Below the pieces are notes generated by a model that saw only the letters and a list, made by a program, of their open reading frames with translations, ran no database searches and was not told where the DNA came from. From Aspidapion aeneum (Eukaryota > Arthropoda > Insecta > Coleoptera > Brentidae), in NCBI GenBank assembly GCA_963576565.1, contig OY755040.1, positions 21,187,543-21,251,542 on the forward strand: a stretch of DNA of 64,000 nt. The letters are read 5' to 3'. How positions within the stretch are numbered: the stretch's first letter is position 1; the number at the start of each line of letters is the position of its first letter. Of the stretch, positions 1-9,430 are shown one piece after another. A program made the translations under genes and the position numbers.

Positions 1-623
1 TTTGCATAGTAGATTGAGTTCCAGTAGGTACTGGCTAAAAGTCTTTTATTTTGATAGCGATCTGTTAATACCTTCCAGGCGATTGCGTAATTACTTGCCG
101 TTAATTTTATAGAGCTTAAAATATTAAGTGGTTCGCCCTCAAGGAAGGTTAGCAAATGTTGAAATTTCCTTATATCGGAATAATTAGAGTTTTCGTGAAC
201 CAAACAAGAATAAACATCGTAAAAGGTTGGCCACTTTTTTACGTTTCCATTAAAGCAAGGTACCTTTAAAGGGCCCAGATCATCGCTACGTGAATAGTGT
301 GAAGTTGCGGGGGTAAAATTTGAATGAACTGAATCGGAACATAAACTCGAAAAAAGAACTTTAGCTTGGTGGTAGAATAGATCCGTATCTTTCCTAATTT
401 TGTCTTGTACTTCGAATGCATCCTCGTCGTCGTCTTTCAAGAGACCTATGATGTCATTATGAATGTTTTTAAATTGTTCATAGTGATCATCTAACGATTC
501 GTAAAACGCCTTAAAAATTGGCAAGGAAGAACTATCTGATTTAGCTTTTGTTCCCAAGTTATACGTTTCCGTAATACGAGATATTGAAACTTTGCGTTGA
601 TTCTCAAGCTTTTTTAACGACAT
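1..623 (-). CDS. BEL/Pao retrotransposon Gag N-terminal part (DUF1759-like), cut by window edge
   Basis: An open frame of 207 codons starts at ATG 623-621 (MSLKKLENQRKVSISRITET) and runs off the left edge with no stop. The second half carries the pattern of the BEL/Pao Gag domain (Pfam DUF1759): PLKVPCFNGNVKKWPTFYDV, then FLEGEPLNILSSIKLTASNY, then WKVLTDRYQNKRLL. In this family the domain packages element RNA in cytoplasmic particles and is followed by protease, RT, RNase H and integrase in one polyprotein; those would lie left of position 1. The start lies about 570 bp inside a well-formed LTR on the same strand, as expected for the first ORF. There is no stop or frameshift over 620 bp, so this is the least damaged coding stretch in the window. 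Whether the element is intact cannot be judged from here. Confidence 0.85.
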   Translation of the reverse strand, partial: MSLKKLENQRKVSISRITETYNLGTKAKSDSSSLPIFKAFYESLDDHYEQFKNIHNDIIGLLKDDDEDAFEVQDKIRKDTDLFYHQAKVLFSSLCSDSVHSNFTPATSHYSRSDDLGPLKVPCFNGNVKKWPTFYDVYSCLVHENSNYSDIRKFQHLLTFLEGEPLNILSSIKLTASNYAIAWKVLTDRYQNKRLLASTYWNSIYYA

Positions 624-1192
624 ATTGTTAATTAAAAAAATAAAAAATATTTAAAAGGAATAAAACTAACACTTGACCCCTATTGACTTTAATCAGTCCA
701 AAAGAGTCCGACAGCATATATTTTATTATCGATTTCTCGAATAAATGCAAAAACTTATCAACAGCTGTTCCTAGGTCGCGATCTTTCTCCCAAATAAATG
801 CACAGAAAACAAATTGTACCTACTACCGTTTCTCTTATTATTTACAGGTAAATACTAATTCTACTAGATGTGTTTGTTTACCTGTTAAATAAGAATAAAG
901 CATTCAACTCACAAGCACTTTTGTTGTTTTGAATAACTATAACATATTATTTAAACAAATAACTATTATTTAAACAAATTTCGATTTTTGAATCAAAACA
1001 AACGACGTACGAAATGCCAATTTCGGCTGTAATGAAATGTGGGTGGAGCCACCGTTAAGCCACGCAAGGGGGGACGGAACCTCCTTTCTAAACCGGACAC
1101 GGCAACAAATGAACCAAAATGGCGAGGCGAAAAAATCTAATATTTCTAGCAAACAAATTTTAAAAAACTATCTGGGTCGTGGGACCAGAAAA
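624..1192 (-). other. BEL/Pao 5' leader between LTR and gag
   Basis: This non-coding segment joins the LTR to the Gag start on the minus strand. It holds no ORF in the element's orientation. A GTGAGT-type splice donor lies upstream, inside the LTR (about 1333-1338), so the leader could carry an intron; this is inference. Confidence 0.55.
1172..1187 (-). promoter_or_regulatory. Candidate tRNA primer-binding site
   Basis: On the minus strand, five bases beyond the end of the LTR, the sequence reads TGGTCCCACGACCCAG. It begins with the TGG expected for pairing to a tRNA CCA end and sits where a primer site should be. The exact tRNA was not identified. Confidence 0.5.
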
Positions 1193-1679
1193 TGTTGTGT
1201 TTTGAGTTTGGTAGAGCAGCGGGACTGTATGCGCTGGCCGTTTTATAAAATCTGGGTGCAAAAATCCTTAAAAGGACGATGTAAAAATATTAATTTTTCC
1301 GAGCCACACAAAGACAATATAGAGGATTGGCACTCACCTTTTCAGCTGTTTCCGTCGTCCAGAGGAGCTCCTCTCGCTGGCCCAGTCGTTGCAGTCGCTC
1401 CACACTAGAATCACTTGTTTGTGTAATGGTTTAGTTTTATTTTCTTAGAATGTTATTGGATTTTTTGGTTAATAGAATTTATCACCATGCTGCGTGGTGA
1501 TCTCGATAGAATACGACAGACGAATCTTTTTTTTGGTTACGCCTCTTTGCGCAGATTCATTTTTTGTAGATGGCGCTGGCGTTTTGCTTGTGCCAATCAA
1601 ATTGAAATTGTGTGGGTTTTCCGAATACGGGAATTTGGCGCAAAATTTGAATTTAAAATTAAAGTTGCACGAACAAACA
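1193..1679 (-). repeat. 5' LTR of the BEL/Pao element (487 bp)
   Basis: On the minus strand the LTR starts TGTTTGTTC and ends CACAACA, so its ends form the short inverted repeat TGTT/AACA. It holds a polyadenylation signal AATAAA (plus-strand 1436-1441) and a small hairpin (ATCACCA/TGGTGAT, about 1481-1501). A candidate primer site lies just outside. The partner LTR and the target-site duplication are outside the window, so the boundaries rest on the TG/CA ends and context. Confidence 0.6.
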
Positions 1680-2047
1680 TAGAAGGTTCATTCCCCGTAT
1701 AATATTTTTGCATTTTCCATATCTATTTTTTGTCTCTCTTCCCATCAGATTACCACTGCCAAACTGTATATGATTATTCACACACAATGCCGTCATTCAT
1801 AACCTTTACATTACATGTGCATGATAATTTACCATTTATTTGTTTACTTCATGCAAACTAGACGCAAACGGCACGATGCTACGACACTTTGCCAAAATAT
1901 AATTCAATTTGCTGAATACATAACATGGCTCTTAAAGTTCACAAACTTAAGTTAAGGTGCTTTAACGAGAAAATTTGCTAAGCCATTGAACTTTGAAGTT
2001 TCTCTCGCTCTTGTTGCTTGTTGAATGTTTACGTTTGAATGTATGAT
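1680..2047. other. Unassigned AT-rich spacer
   Basis: I see no coding signal or repeat structure here. The last eight bases (2040-2047) are the left target-site duplication of the hAT element that follows. Confidence 0.5.
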
Positions 2048-3180
2048 CAGTGGCGGCTGCTAAAGGGAGGGCAACGGGGATGTGCTCTCCCAAAACTAGA
2101 CAACAAACAGTATTTTTAATTGATTTATTTAAAAAAAGTTAAATCTTCCCTTACGACATGATTGTCTAGTTCTTTTTATTATCTGTGGTTAACAACAAGC
2201 GATTAATTGGGTGACCTTTTTAGCGTAAATATTTACAAGCCGGCAGCGCCGCGCGGGACATGATTTCAATTTCACCCGTTTTTCAGGGGGGGCAGGAGGA
2301 ATGTTTATTTTAGTTAAATTCGGCCATCATTATCGTGCGCAAACGTCCGTTGCCCTTCCTACACGTTGCCGGTTCTATCCTTAGTGAAGACGTAGGAGTT
2401 TGTTTTGATTTCGGGTATGTCAGTAGTAAAAAGCATTGCCGGTCACGTGTCATTGTTTGTTTTTGTTATCGTTTGTTTATAAAATAGAAATAAATACCGT
2501 CGATTATACGGTCAACCGTGCAAATTTAAAAACGTTGACATATGAACTTCGATTACACATTGGGGCCACATCGACTGGACCTAAAAATCCTAAACATTAA
2601 CCAAAATTTTAGTGCAAGTAATAAAAAATTATACGATGCTGAAAACTGGTTGTGCGGTTGTGAAAAACGAAATACTTTTTTCGCTTTATTTGCCTTATTG
2701 TGAACAATCCACGAAGTGATCCTGCGTGGGTGGTTAAGGGATTGCACTTTAATAAAAAGTTAAACACAATCTAAGGGCTACTTATTTAAATGACCACACA
2801 TAATTTGCTATGCTAGGCAAGACTGATATTAGGTGCCAATTGAATAGTGCCTATAGGCAAAACATTACCGAACATAATGAAAATGTGGCAAAAAATAGAC
2901 ATATACTTCGTAGGTTAATAGACTGTTTAAAATTCTGTGGGGTTTTTGAGGTTGCTCTACGGGGCCATGATGAGTCTGAAACTGATGCTAATTCGAGCAC
3001 TTTGCGCACTTAAAAGAAGGGCGAATAGATTTTGTCTATAAACAAATAAACTAAAAACTACACCAAGTAGCTGCTTCTTTGTAAAATGATAAAATAGGTA
3101 AATTTTTTTATCACCTTTTCCATGCAATATAAATTTCTGTCCCCCCCTCCTCCAATTTATAACGTTACCAGCCGCCACTG
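2048..3180 (+). mobile_element. Internally deleted hAT transposon, copy 1
   Basis: The element starts CAGTGGCGGC and ends GCCGCCACTG, a perfect 10-bp terminal inverted repeat. It is flanked by TGTATGAT (2040-2047) and TGTATGAG (3181-3188), a 7/8 match to the 8-bp duplication that hAT transposons make. It shares most of its length with 13020-14045. A full hAT of this type is several kb, so most of the transposase gene is missing. Confidence 0.88.
2542..3013 (+). pseudogene. hAT transposase remnant (TTF-type zinc finger/ZMYM1-like), copy 1
   Basis: Two reading-frame pieces remain. The first (2542-2703, MNFDYTLGPHR onward) includes NWLCGCEKRNTFFALFALL, the cysteine-containing TTF-type zinc-finger start of ZMYM1-like hAT transposases, and ends at a stop. 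A shifted frame continues with DPAWVVKGLHF. The second piece (2810-3013) reads LGKTDIRCQLNSAYRQNITE and then LKFCGVFEVALRGHDESE, the block that precedes the DUF4371/RNase H-like catalytic domain in this family. The catalytic domain and the C-terminal hAT dimerisation region are absent: coding similarity stops right after HDESE and passes into the element's 3' end. This copy cannot make transposase and could only move in trans. Confidence 0.75.
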
Positions 3181-3239
3181 TGTATGAGTATTTTTTAAAT
3201 CCGACACCTAAGATAAAAACAAGACGTAACAGAACCTGG

Positions 3240-4790
3240 ATGGAAAATATACCAATATCGGTTTAGAACGTATTATGTCTTTTGACTTATTGATCTTTGG
3301 ATTGACTGTTGCCATTCCAGTTGAGGACGCCCTCTTTTTCTGCGCCCTATTGGTTGCCATTCTAGGACCTGCTTTAGTAATCTTTTATCCATTTAATACT
3401 TTTCATTTCTGATTTGTATTTTTCTGATACGCGAGAAGTCTCTATTCGATACAACAGCGTGGTGCTTTTTACCATTATTTCATATATGTTCATATTTTCA
3501 ATCTATGATCTACTACTTTTGACATTCAATAACTTTTTTTGTTTTTACTATTGTTTTTTTTTAGTTCTTTACAGTCTGTGCCTGTCTTATCAAATGTGAC
3601 ACCCAAGTATGCATACTTATTGCATGGAGATATTGTTTGTCCATTCTCTAGGTCTAACTCACTTGATTCGTTTCCAATACATAAGTACTGTGTCTTGTCC
3701 ACGTTCACTGTTAACCACCACTTTTAGCTAGAATTACTTGGTCTTCCGCAAACTGTAGTGTGTATATGGTAAATCAATCGTTAAGTTGTATTCTCATGCC
3801 GTGGAATTCTTTTAAAAGTCGATTTCAAATTTTAATTTTAGACTTTAACCCTTTGTATGTATGATTGATATTAGTTTTTTCTAATTTTTTGACTAGAACG
3901 GTATCAAATGCTTTTTGTAGGTCCACAAAGGTAACATGAGTCTCTATATTTCTGGCACTCCTTTTCTTAATTACTTGTAGATCTGCCTCCACGAAAACCA
4001 CTTTGCTCTTCTTCTTCTTCTTGTTTATAAAAATCATTCTCCATTAGATCTCTAAGAATCCTACCGTACAGTCTACTTAGAGTACTTGTTACTGAAATTC
4101 CTCTGTAATTGTTGCAAGTCAGCTTGTTTCCTTTTTTATGTATTGAGGATATGAATGCTATTTTCCAATCATCAGTTACTGGATGTCCGTTTATGCACTG
4201 ATTTATAATTAATGTGAGATTTTCTAGTAGTTCCTCTGATCCATATTTGAGCATTTCAGCGTATATTCCCCCAGGTCCGCTAGCTTTTTCGGATTTAAGC
4301 TTTTTATTTCCTCCGTCTACATCTTATTGTTATTTCTATTATCTTGGTATAAAATAGCATCTTTGCTTGCTTCCTTCAAGTTTTAACCATGTTTGTATAT
4401 ATCTCTTCAAATGGATGTTGTGTGTTTATTAATTTTTCATGTAATCGTTTCTGATACAATCTTTGCGTACTTTCATAGGGTTGTATTAAATGTATGTAGT
4501 AAATGGAATGGAAAAGATATCGTTAGGAAATTCTTAAAAGATTGTATGTATGTTCTTCTCCTTTTTGGAATGGCATTACAATCCCTGATGGGTTTTAGCT
4601 CGATTAACCAGAGTCCTCCTTTTCTGCCTTCTTCTCCCCATATTTTCGATGCCATCTTTAACATCGTCTGTCTATATTTTTCGCAGATTCCCCTTACTCT
4701 CCTTCCTGCTGGCCTCCAGTTCTTTTTTTATGCTCTTGTCTCATCAATTTTCTGTACTATGACCCAAGTAAGCTAATCTTCTACTTTTCT
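3240..4790 (-). mobile_element. LINE family A, copy 1 (5'-truncated, internally deleted)
   Basis: Reverse-transcriptase pieces in family order lie on the minus strand, from an endonuclease-RT linker near 4700 to the C-terminal tail near 3270. The same tail recurs at 23690-24015 and 45476-45874, and the 5'-ward RT part recurs at 51891-53210. The 3' end shares a conserved 'cggttta(g)aac' stretch with the 23.7-kb copy. Confidence 0.75.
3270..4664 (-). pseudogene. LINE family A reverse-transcriptase pseudogene
   Basis: Read on the minus strand from high to low coordinates, I see a linker-like GRKGGLWLIELK (~4620). Then comes an RT fingers block (3967-4254) with NGHPVTDDWKIAFISSIHKK, NNYRGISVTSTLSRLYGRIL and QSGFRGGRSTSN. 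The first catalytic palm block follows as THVTFVDLQKAFDTV (~3900-3960). The YADD-containing middle is deleted. The frame resumes with NVDKTQYLCIGNESSELDLE and YAYLGVTFDKTGTD (3526-3708), a thumb-like stretch VKSTTLLYRIETSRVSEKYK (~3400-3500), and the basic C-terminus LEWQPIGRRKRGRPQLEW (~3290-3392). Frames change several times. In life the protein copies its own RNA at nicked DNA; this copy lacks the catalytic Asp pair. The clade is uncertain, within the RT-plus-endonuclease LINE group. Confidence 0.75.
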
Positions 4791-5465
4791 TACTTTAGTT
4801 CATCCGTATCCGTCAATAGCCGTTTTCTGTATGCACTTGTTCAAAGATCTTACATAGAATTTTCTGTTAAATATTTTGAGTTGTTGTGTCTATGATTCGA
4901 ATATGTACCTCAATATTGTGCTTTAGATTTTTTGTTTGAGAGATCTTGTTAGAGTCTTGGACTTGGAGCCGTTTCTGACGAGCCTAAAATACTTTATTTT
5001 CGTTAATTCTGATTCTCTATTAATTCTTGAGAAGTTACAAATCTATCTATATAAATATCCTAAATGTCTTCTTTAACATCTTTCAAAACCTGCAAACTAT
5101 TTTTTTTTACTGAAAATTTTCGTAAAAAATAATCTTTACTTACAGCAGGTTGACTTGATTTAACAACATAGCCTACTTTGAAATAATATTTTATTTTTCT
5201 TGTTAAGTATCTAGTTTTAATAGACTTCATAAGATAAAAAAAGGGTAGTTTATGCCAAGGAATGTTCTTTAAAAAAATCTTACGGTGCATTTTTTTAAAA
5301 CGTTGTATTGTTTTTCGAAAACTACCCATTTTCTTTCATAAAAAAGATATTCTTCTTGCAAGTCTCCTTGAGCTAGGGTTTTCAAAAAAATTGAAGGAAA
5401 GTGTTTGCTGAACGCATATTTAATCAATTTGAGGAGTACTATCATCCCCCACTTTGATGACACAC
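4791..5465. other. AT-rich stretch with a long open but unrecognised minus frame
   Basis: A minus-strand open stretch (5463 down to 5060, with one frame change near 5290) is rich in Lys, Phe, Tyr and Leu. It matches no family I recognise. The composition is that expected of AT-rich non-coding DNA, so I do not call a gene. Confidence 0.3.
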
Positions 5466-5614
5466 AGGGGTGCGTTTGAAAATTGTCATCCTAGGGTAAA
5501 GGTTATACTTGGGCTAGCCCAAAATCGTTTGAAAATGATCACGGTTAAAACGATGATGTCATACACCCGCGTTCAAAAATCAAAATGGTGACGAGCCGAA
5601 ATGCGCCTAAAACC

Positions 5615-5736
5615 CGGTTCCTACCTACGACTTTCTCGTGCGGGCCCGCGCACGCGTCATGGGACTGTCATAAAAGTTCATATTGAGATCATGTGACGCG
5701 TGAGTGGGCACCACGAGAAAGTCGTAGGTGGGAACC
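5615..5736. repeat. GC-rich hairpin element (about 120 bp)
   Basis: The arms GGTTCCTACCTACGACTTTC (5615 on) and GAAAGTCGTAGGTGGGAACC (ending 5736) are inverted with one mismatch in 25. The pairing continues inward through ACGCGTCA/TGACGCGT, giving a stem of roughly 45 bp with a short AT-rich loop. It could be a small foldback MITE; no target duplication is evident. Confidence 0.6.
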
Positions 5737-5739
5737 AGG

Positions 5740-6690
5740 TGTAATTCACCGCGGTCAGAAGTGAAGCGAGGTTCACCCGCGAGTGCGCACCAGCGTTTAA
5801 CTTAAAATGTTTATTGTTTTTTTTTTCACGATTACTTTAATTAATATATAACTATCTAGAAAAGTAAAAATACTGAAACTAAGTCAAATTAAAATATATG
5901 GATCCATGATGAATCTGATACCTTACTAGCCTATCAGCACACTGCAAGATAAGCTATGATATATCAGCCTTGAAAACAGTTTTTTATAAATATCTCAGAA
6001 ACTAAAGCGCTTACGAATTAAAATTTTACTCTATTCCGAAAACCGCATATTTATATGGTGCTCCGTTAACAAGTTTGCAATTTTATAATTATTTAATCAG
6101 TTCGTAAGGGTGTCGAACACTATTTTACCTGAAAATCTTATAAAAATCGGTTCAGCGGATACACAGACAGACATCACGACGATATTGCCAAGATAGGTCA
6201 AAATACACCCAAATAACACAATCTCAGGGCTCTCTCTCTTAGCCATTGCTACGCTGGCTAAGAAGGTAAAAAATCTACCATCACTTTACCCTCGCCTTTT
6301 ATTTTCAAGTGCACCCTTGTAGAGAACAAAGCATTTTTTATCGGTTGAAAAAAAAATACGTATGATACACGACCGGAATTGTGTTTACAAGTCTCCGCAG
6401 GGTAGCAGGACTCGCCTGCGGCTTACCCGGTAAATCCTGCGTCGACCTGAATAACGATAATTACGATCGCGGCAAGAAATGTGCGGTCCACAAACACCCT
6501 ACTGTTTTAGCTTGGGATGACGGGTTATCCGAGAGGTTTTAAATATTAGTTTTATTTGCTTTTAAAAATAGCAATTTATCAAATAAAAATTTATTTTTTA
6601 TTATCGCACTTTTAAAAGTAAATGGCTTGACTTCCTCTTCTTATTTCTTTCTTCAGGTATCCTTGCCTGCAAGAAAAGTCAAGTACACAC
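5740..6690. other. Non-coding stretch with a degraded MINE/Helitron-like scrap
   Basis: At 6130-6180 the phrase 'aaaatcggttcagcgg' followed by 'cagacagaca' echoes the consensus seen in full at 35.5 and 56.3 kb. A GC-richer patch at about 6370-6540 has no recognisable identity. No gene is seen. Confidence 0.35.
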
Positions 6691-7310
6691 AGGGCCACTT
6701 CTCACCTGGCACTTGGATATATAACTAAGCTAAGTTAAAACTGAGTTTAATCTAGCACTTAAGTTTAAGTGACTTGCACAGTGTCATACTTAACTAAGTA
6801 TTAGGAAACCAACAAGAAAAAATAATAAGATGATTTTTAGCTTGGAATGGGGCATGAATTGACAATTTTGACATATTTCAATCGTTGGTGCGTCATACTT
6901 GTGGTTCTCTGGTCGTGTTTGTTTATACTTTACTTATACATATATTTTTGTTATTATTTGAATATTTTACTCATTTTTAACAATATTTGTTATCTCTAGT
7001 TGATAATAGTGGTTGAATGTTTTAGGTTTCTTTTTTTTATATCACTTTTGTATAAAATAAAATTTATGATTTTTAAAGTTTCTTTTTTCTGTTGACAGCA
7101 AAACAAACAAATAAGGTCTTAATGGAACTTTGTTTTATCCCATATTTTTAAGTTTTTATTCAAATGTCTTAAATTCATTAATAAATGAGATAGTTGGGGA
7201 ATTAACTTTATATTGGATACCCCTGTAGGTATTTTTTCTTTAACTAAAACAATTTATTGAACAATTTTTTTGTAAAAGATTTTTGAATGTATTCCTTATC
7301 CCTATTTTAA

Positions 7311-7687
7311 AGGCCAGTTCACATGAAGCCAGTCGTTAAGTAGAGTAAAGTCATTTAGTTGAGTGGGTTTTAAGTTGATGGACTGTTCATACAGATTAGT
7401 TAATTAGTAGAGTTTGCTAAGTCAACTCAAGTTCAAAGAAAGGTTTGCACGAGGCCAGAGGCCATGAATACTTTAATAGCAAGTTGAGTAGTAACACTGT
7501 TTGTCTATTCACTAAATTTTTGGGCTGTCCAGATATGTTTAGTTGGACCAGTCAGTTGACTTAATGGGGAGGGCTGCTACTCGACAACAAAATCGAATAG
7601 AGTTCTATTTACTAAACTCGACCGTTGACTTGACTAATCCAGTACTCAACCACTCAACTAAACATTTGGTTGCATGTAAAGCAGCCA
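7311..7687. mobile_element. Harbinger-like MITE with TAA duplication
   Basis: The ends AGGCCAGTTCACATG and CATGTAAAGCAGCCA form an imperfect terminal inverted repeat (about 15 of 22). Direct TAA repeats flank it (7308-7310, 7688-7690), matching the 3-bp TWA targets of PIF/Harbinger elements. It is non-coding and rich in AGTTGAG/CTCAACT-type subrepeats. Confidence 0.5.
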
Positions 7688-7710
7688 TAATGTTTTTTAT
7701 TTACAAAATA

Positions 7711-8380
7711 TACAGGGTGTTCCAACTAAAAGGTAACAGAGGTGTTTTTGGGTATTTTTCGTGCGAATTTATACAAACGCTCGGACACGTCGATTTTGTG
7801 TACGAGGGGGACACTTTTTGGCTATCTTGAAATTTTTATAGCACACTCTTTGAGGGGTATACTTTACCCCTATATTTTGAATAGGGAAACTGGGTCTAGT
7901 GATACCTTGTTTTGAAGGCCTCTTGAATGTCTTTACAACTATGTAAAAATTTCAAAAATCTATCCATTAGTTTTTGAGATAATTGCCTCAAACTTTCAAA
8001 TTTAACATGGACTGATAAAATAAAAGTTTAATCAAAATTTTATATTTTTCGGATTTGACTTTTATTTCATCATTCCATGAAAAATTTAAAAATTTAAAAG
8101 CAAATATCTCAAAAACTAATTTACGGATTTTCAAAATTTTTACATGGTTATAAAGATATTTAAGAGAGCTTCAAAACAAGGTACCACTAGACCCATTTTC
8201 CCTATTCAAAATATAGGAGTAAAGTATACCCCTCAAAGATGGTGCGTGCCACAAAAATTTCAAGATAGTCAAAGAGTGTCCCCCTCACAAACAAAATCGA
8301 CGTGTTCGAGCGTTTCTCCAAATTCACACGAAAAATACCCAAAAAACACCTGTGTTACCTTTTAGTTGGAACACCCTGTA
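7711..8380. mobile_element. 670-bp near-complete palindromic MITE (TACAGGGTGTTCC family)
   Basis: The left end TACAGGGTGTTCCAACTAAA is inverted at the right as TTTAGTTGGAACACCCTGTA, with TA on each side (7709-7710, 8381-8382). The two arms pair for most of their ~320 bp, for example GTGTTTTTGGGTATTTTTCG against its reverse complement near 8330. The centre is near 8045. The TA target suggests Tc1/mariner-type mobilisation. No protein is encoded. Confidence 0.82.
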
Positions 8381-8537
8381 TAAGGTAAGCATTAAGACAT
8401 AAGAATAAGAACTAAATAATTAGTATTTTGATTTCTTACCTTACTTTACGGAACTATGAAACCAGCTTTAGCATTTTTCTGTGTATGCTTTTATTAAAGT
8501 AAATAATATTCAGAAGAAATATGACATAAGGTTTTTT

Positions 8538-8727
8538 GAAGTGTAAACTTCTTTAGGCGCGTTTAGCAGTTTTTGTGGGTAGTGAATTGAACTGAGCCGT
8601 CAAGCTCGTCTCTGTAACGCTCATTCGAGTGAAGTCGGCTCGAGTCGAGAGGAACATTCAGCGAGCGATATGATGATGCAGATGAAGGCCAGTATTATTA
8701 GTTTCGCCATGTTGAAGTTTACACTTC
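8538..8727. repeat. Short element with exact 14-bp inverted ends
   Basis: GAAGTGTAAACTTC (8538-8551) and its exact reverse complement GAAGTTTACACTTC (8714-8727) bound a GC-richer 160-bp core. Each 14-mer is itself nearly palindromic. It may be a MITE; no duplication was identified. Confidence 0.4.
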
Positions 8728-9004
8728 TACCGTGGTTAAGCACACACAATTTTTTATTTAATCTAGAGGTTTTCTATGTTTTTTTTTTGCTAAAAATGCC
8801 ACCGAAATTTATAAAAACATCACACTTAAGTCATAAAATTCTGACAAAGTAGAAGAAATCACAGCACTTGCAAGTCCATAAGTCAAACTAGGTTGAGCTT
8901 GGAACTTAAGTGCTAGGTGAGAAAATGGAACACAATATAGAGAATCAAAAAATAAATAAAGCCTTCGATTTTTAAAAGAGATCAAGAATATACTCAATGA
9001 TTTA

Positions 9005-9430
9005 TTGACATGTAGCCTGATCAACAAGAGCTCTCCAGTCTGCCCTATCTAATACCAGTGGCGCACCCAGGAATGTGTCTTGGGGGGGGCCCGACAGCTA
9101 CGAAGCGCGACCTCAAAAAACTTGCGACCAAAAAGAAAAAAAGGTCATCATGTCTTTTCGCACCCACGCCACTACTTGGGCTTGGGGGGGGGGGGGGCCG
9201 AAGCCTCCTGATGTCACATTTTAAGGTATTTTTCATGTTTTATCATCAAATATGTAGAAAATATATTAAAAAATCTAAGGCTTGATGTCATCTTCTATCT
9301 ACTTGTTCATGGCCTTGCTTTAACTCTCTTTCCTGCAGATCGGGAGTTCATTGTTTTCCTCGGTGTTCTTGTCTCATGTATTCTCTGTACATATCCCAAC
9401 CAAGCCAAGATCTTACGAAGATTTGCTTTT
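9005..9430 (-). pseudogene. LINE C-terminal fragment, split by a G-rich insertion
   Basis: On the minus strand, 9430 to 9290 reads LGYVQRIHETRTPRKTMNSR followed by AGKRVKARP, the basic 'RxPRK...GKRxRGRP' tail common at LINE ORF C-termini. The frame then meets a G-rich element and resumes at about 9055-9010 with DRADWRALVDQATCQ and a stop, the usual last residues ('DRxxWRxxVxQAT'). The family differs from LINE A in this window, whose tail reads GRRKRGRPKLEW. The remnant is too short to assign a clade. Confidence 0.6.
9056..9285. repeat. G-rich AGTGGCGCACCCAGG element, copy 1
   Basis: It begins AGTGGCGCACCCAGG, contains runs of G up to 13 long, and ends in an AT-rich part ('aatatgtagaaaatatatt', 'aaaatctaagg') shared with 22901-23070, 27226-27393 and 57935-58105. 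It interrupts the LINE tail above. The GTGGCG start suggests a hAT-like non-autonomous element. Confidence 0.5.

Larger units (their letters stand above)
6693..8928. repeat. Possible larger inverted-repeat element holding nested MITEs
   Basis: CCACTTCTCACCTGGCACTT (6695 on) is inverted at the right as AAGTGCTAGGTGAGAAAATGG (ending 8928), about 18 of 21 positions. Further CACTTAAGT-type motifs lie inside both ends. Two well-bounded MITEs lie between. No target duplication could be fixed, so this is tentative. Confidence 0.3.

Noticed and set aside
1037..1408. 123-codon plus-strand open frame
   Set aside because: It lies antisense inside the BEL/Pao LTR and leader, and has no domain.
4393..4776. 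127-codon plus-strand frame rich in Phe/Leu/Cys
   Set aside because: It is antisense to the LINE A linker and RT; its hydrophobic look comes from reading Lys/Glu-rich code backwards.
7543..7830. 95-codon plus frame
   Set aside because: It crosses the boundary of two MITEs, so it cannot be a host exon.
9045..9285. Open frames with Pro or Gly runs
   Set aside because: They come from the poly-G tract of a short mobile element.
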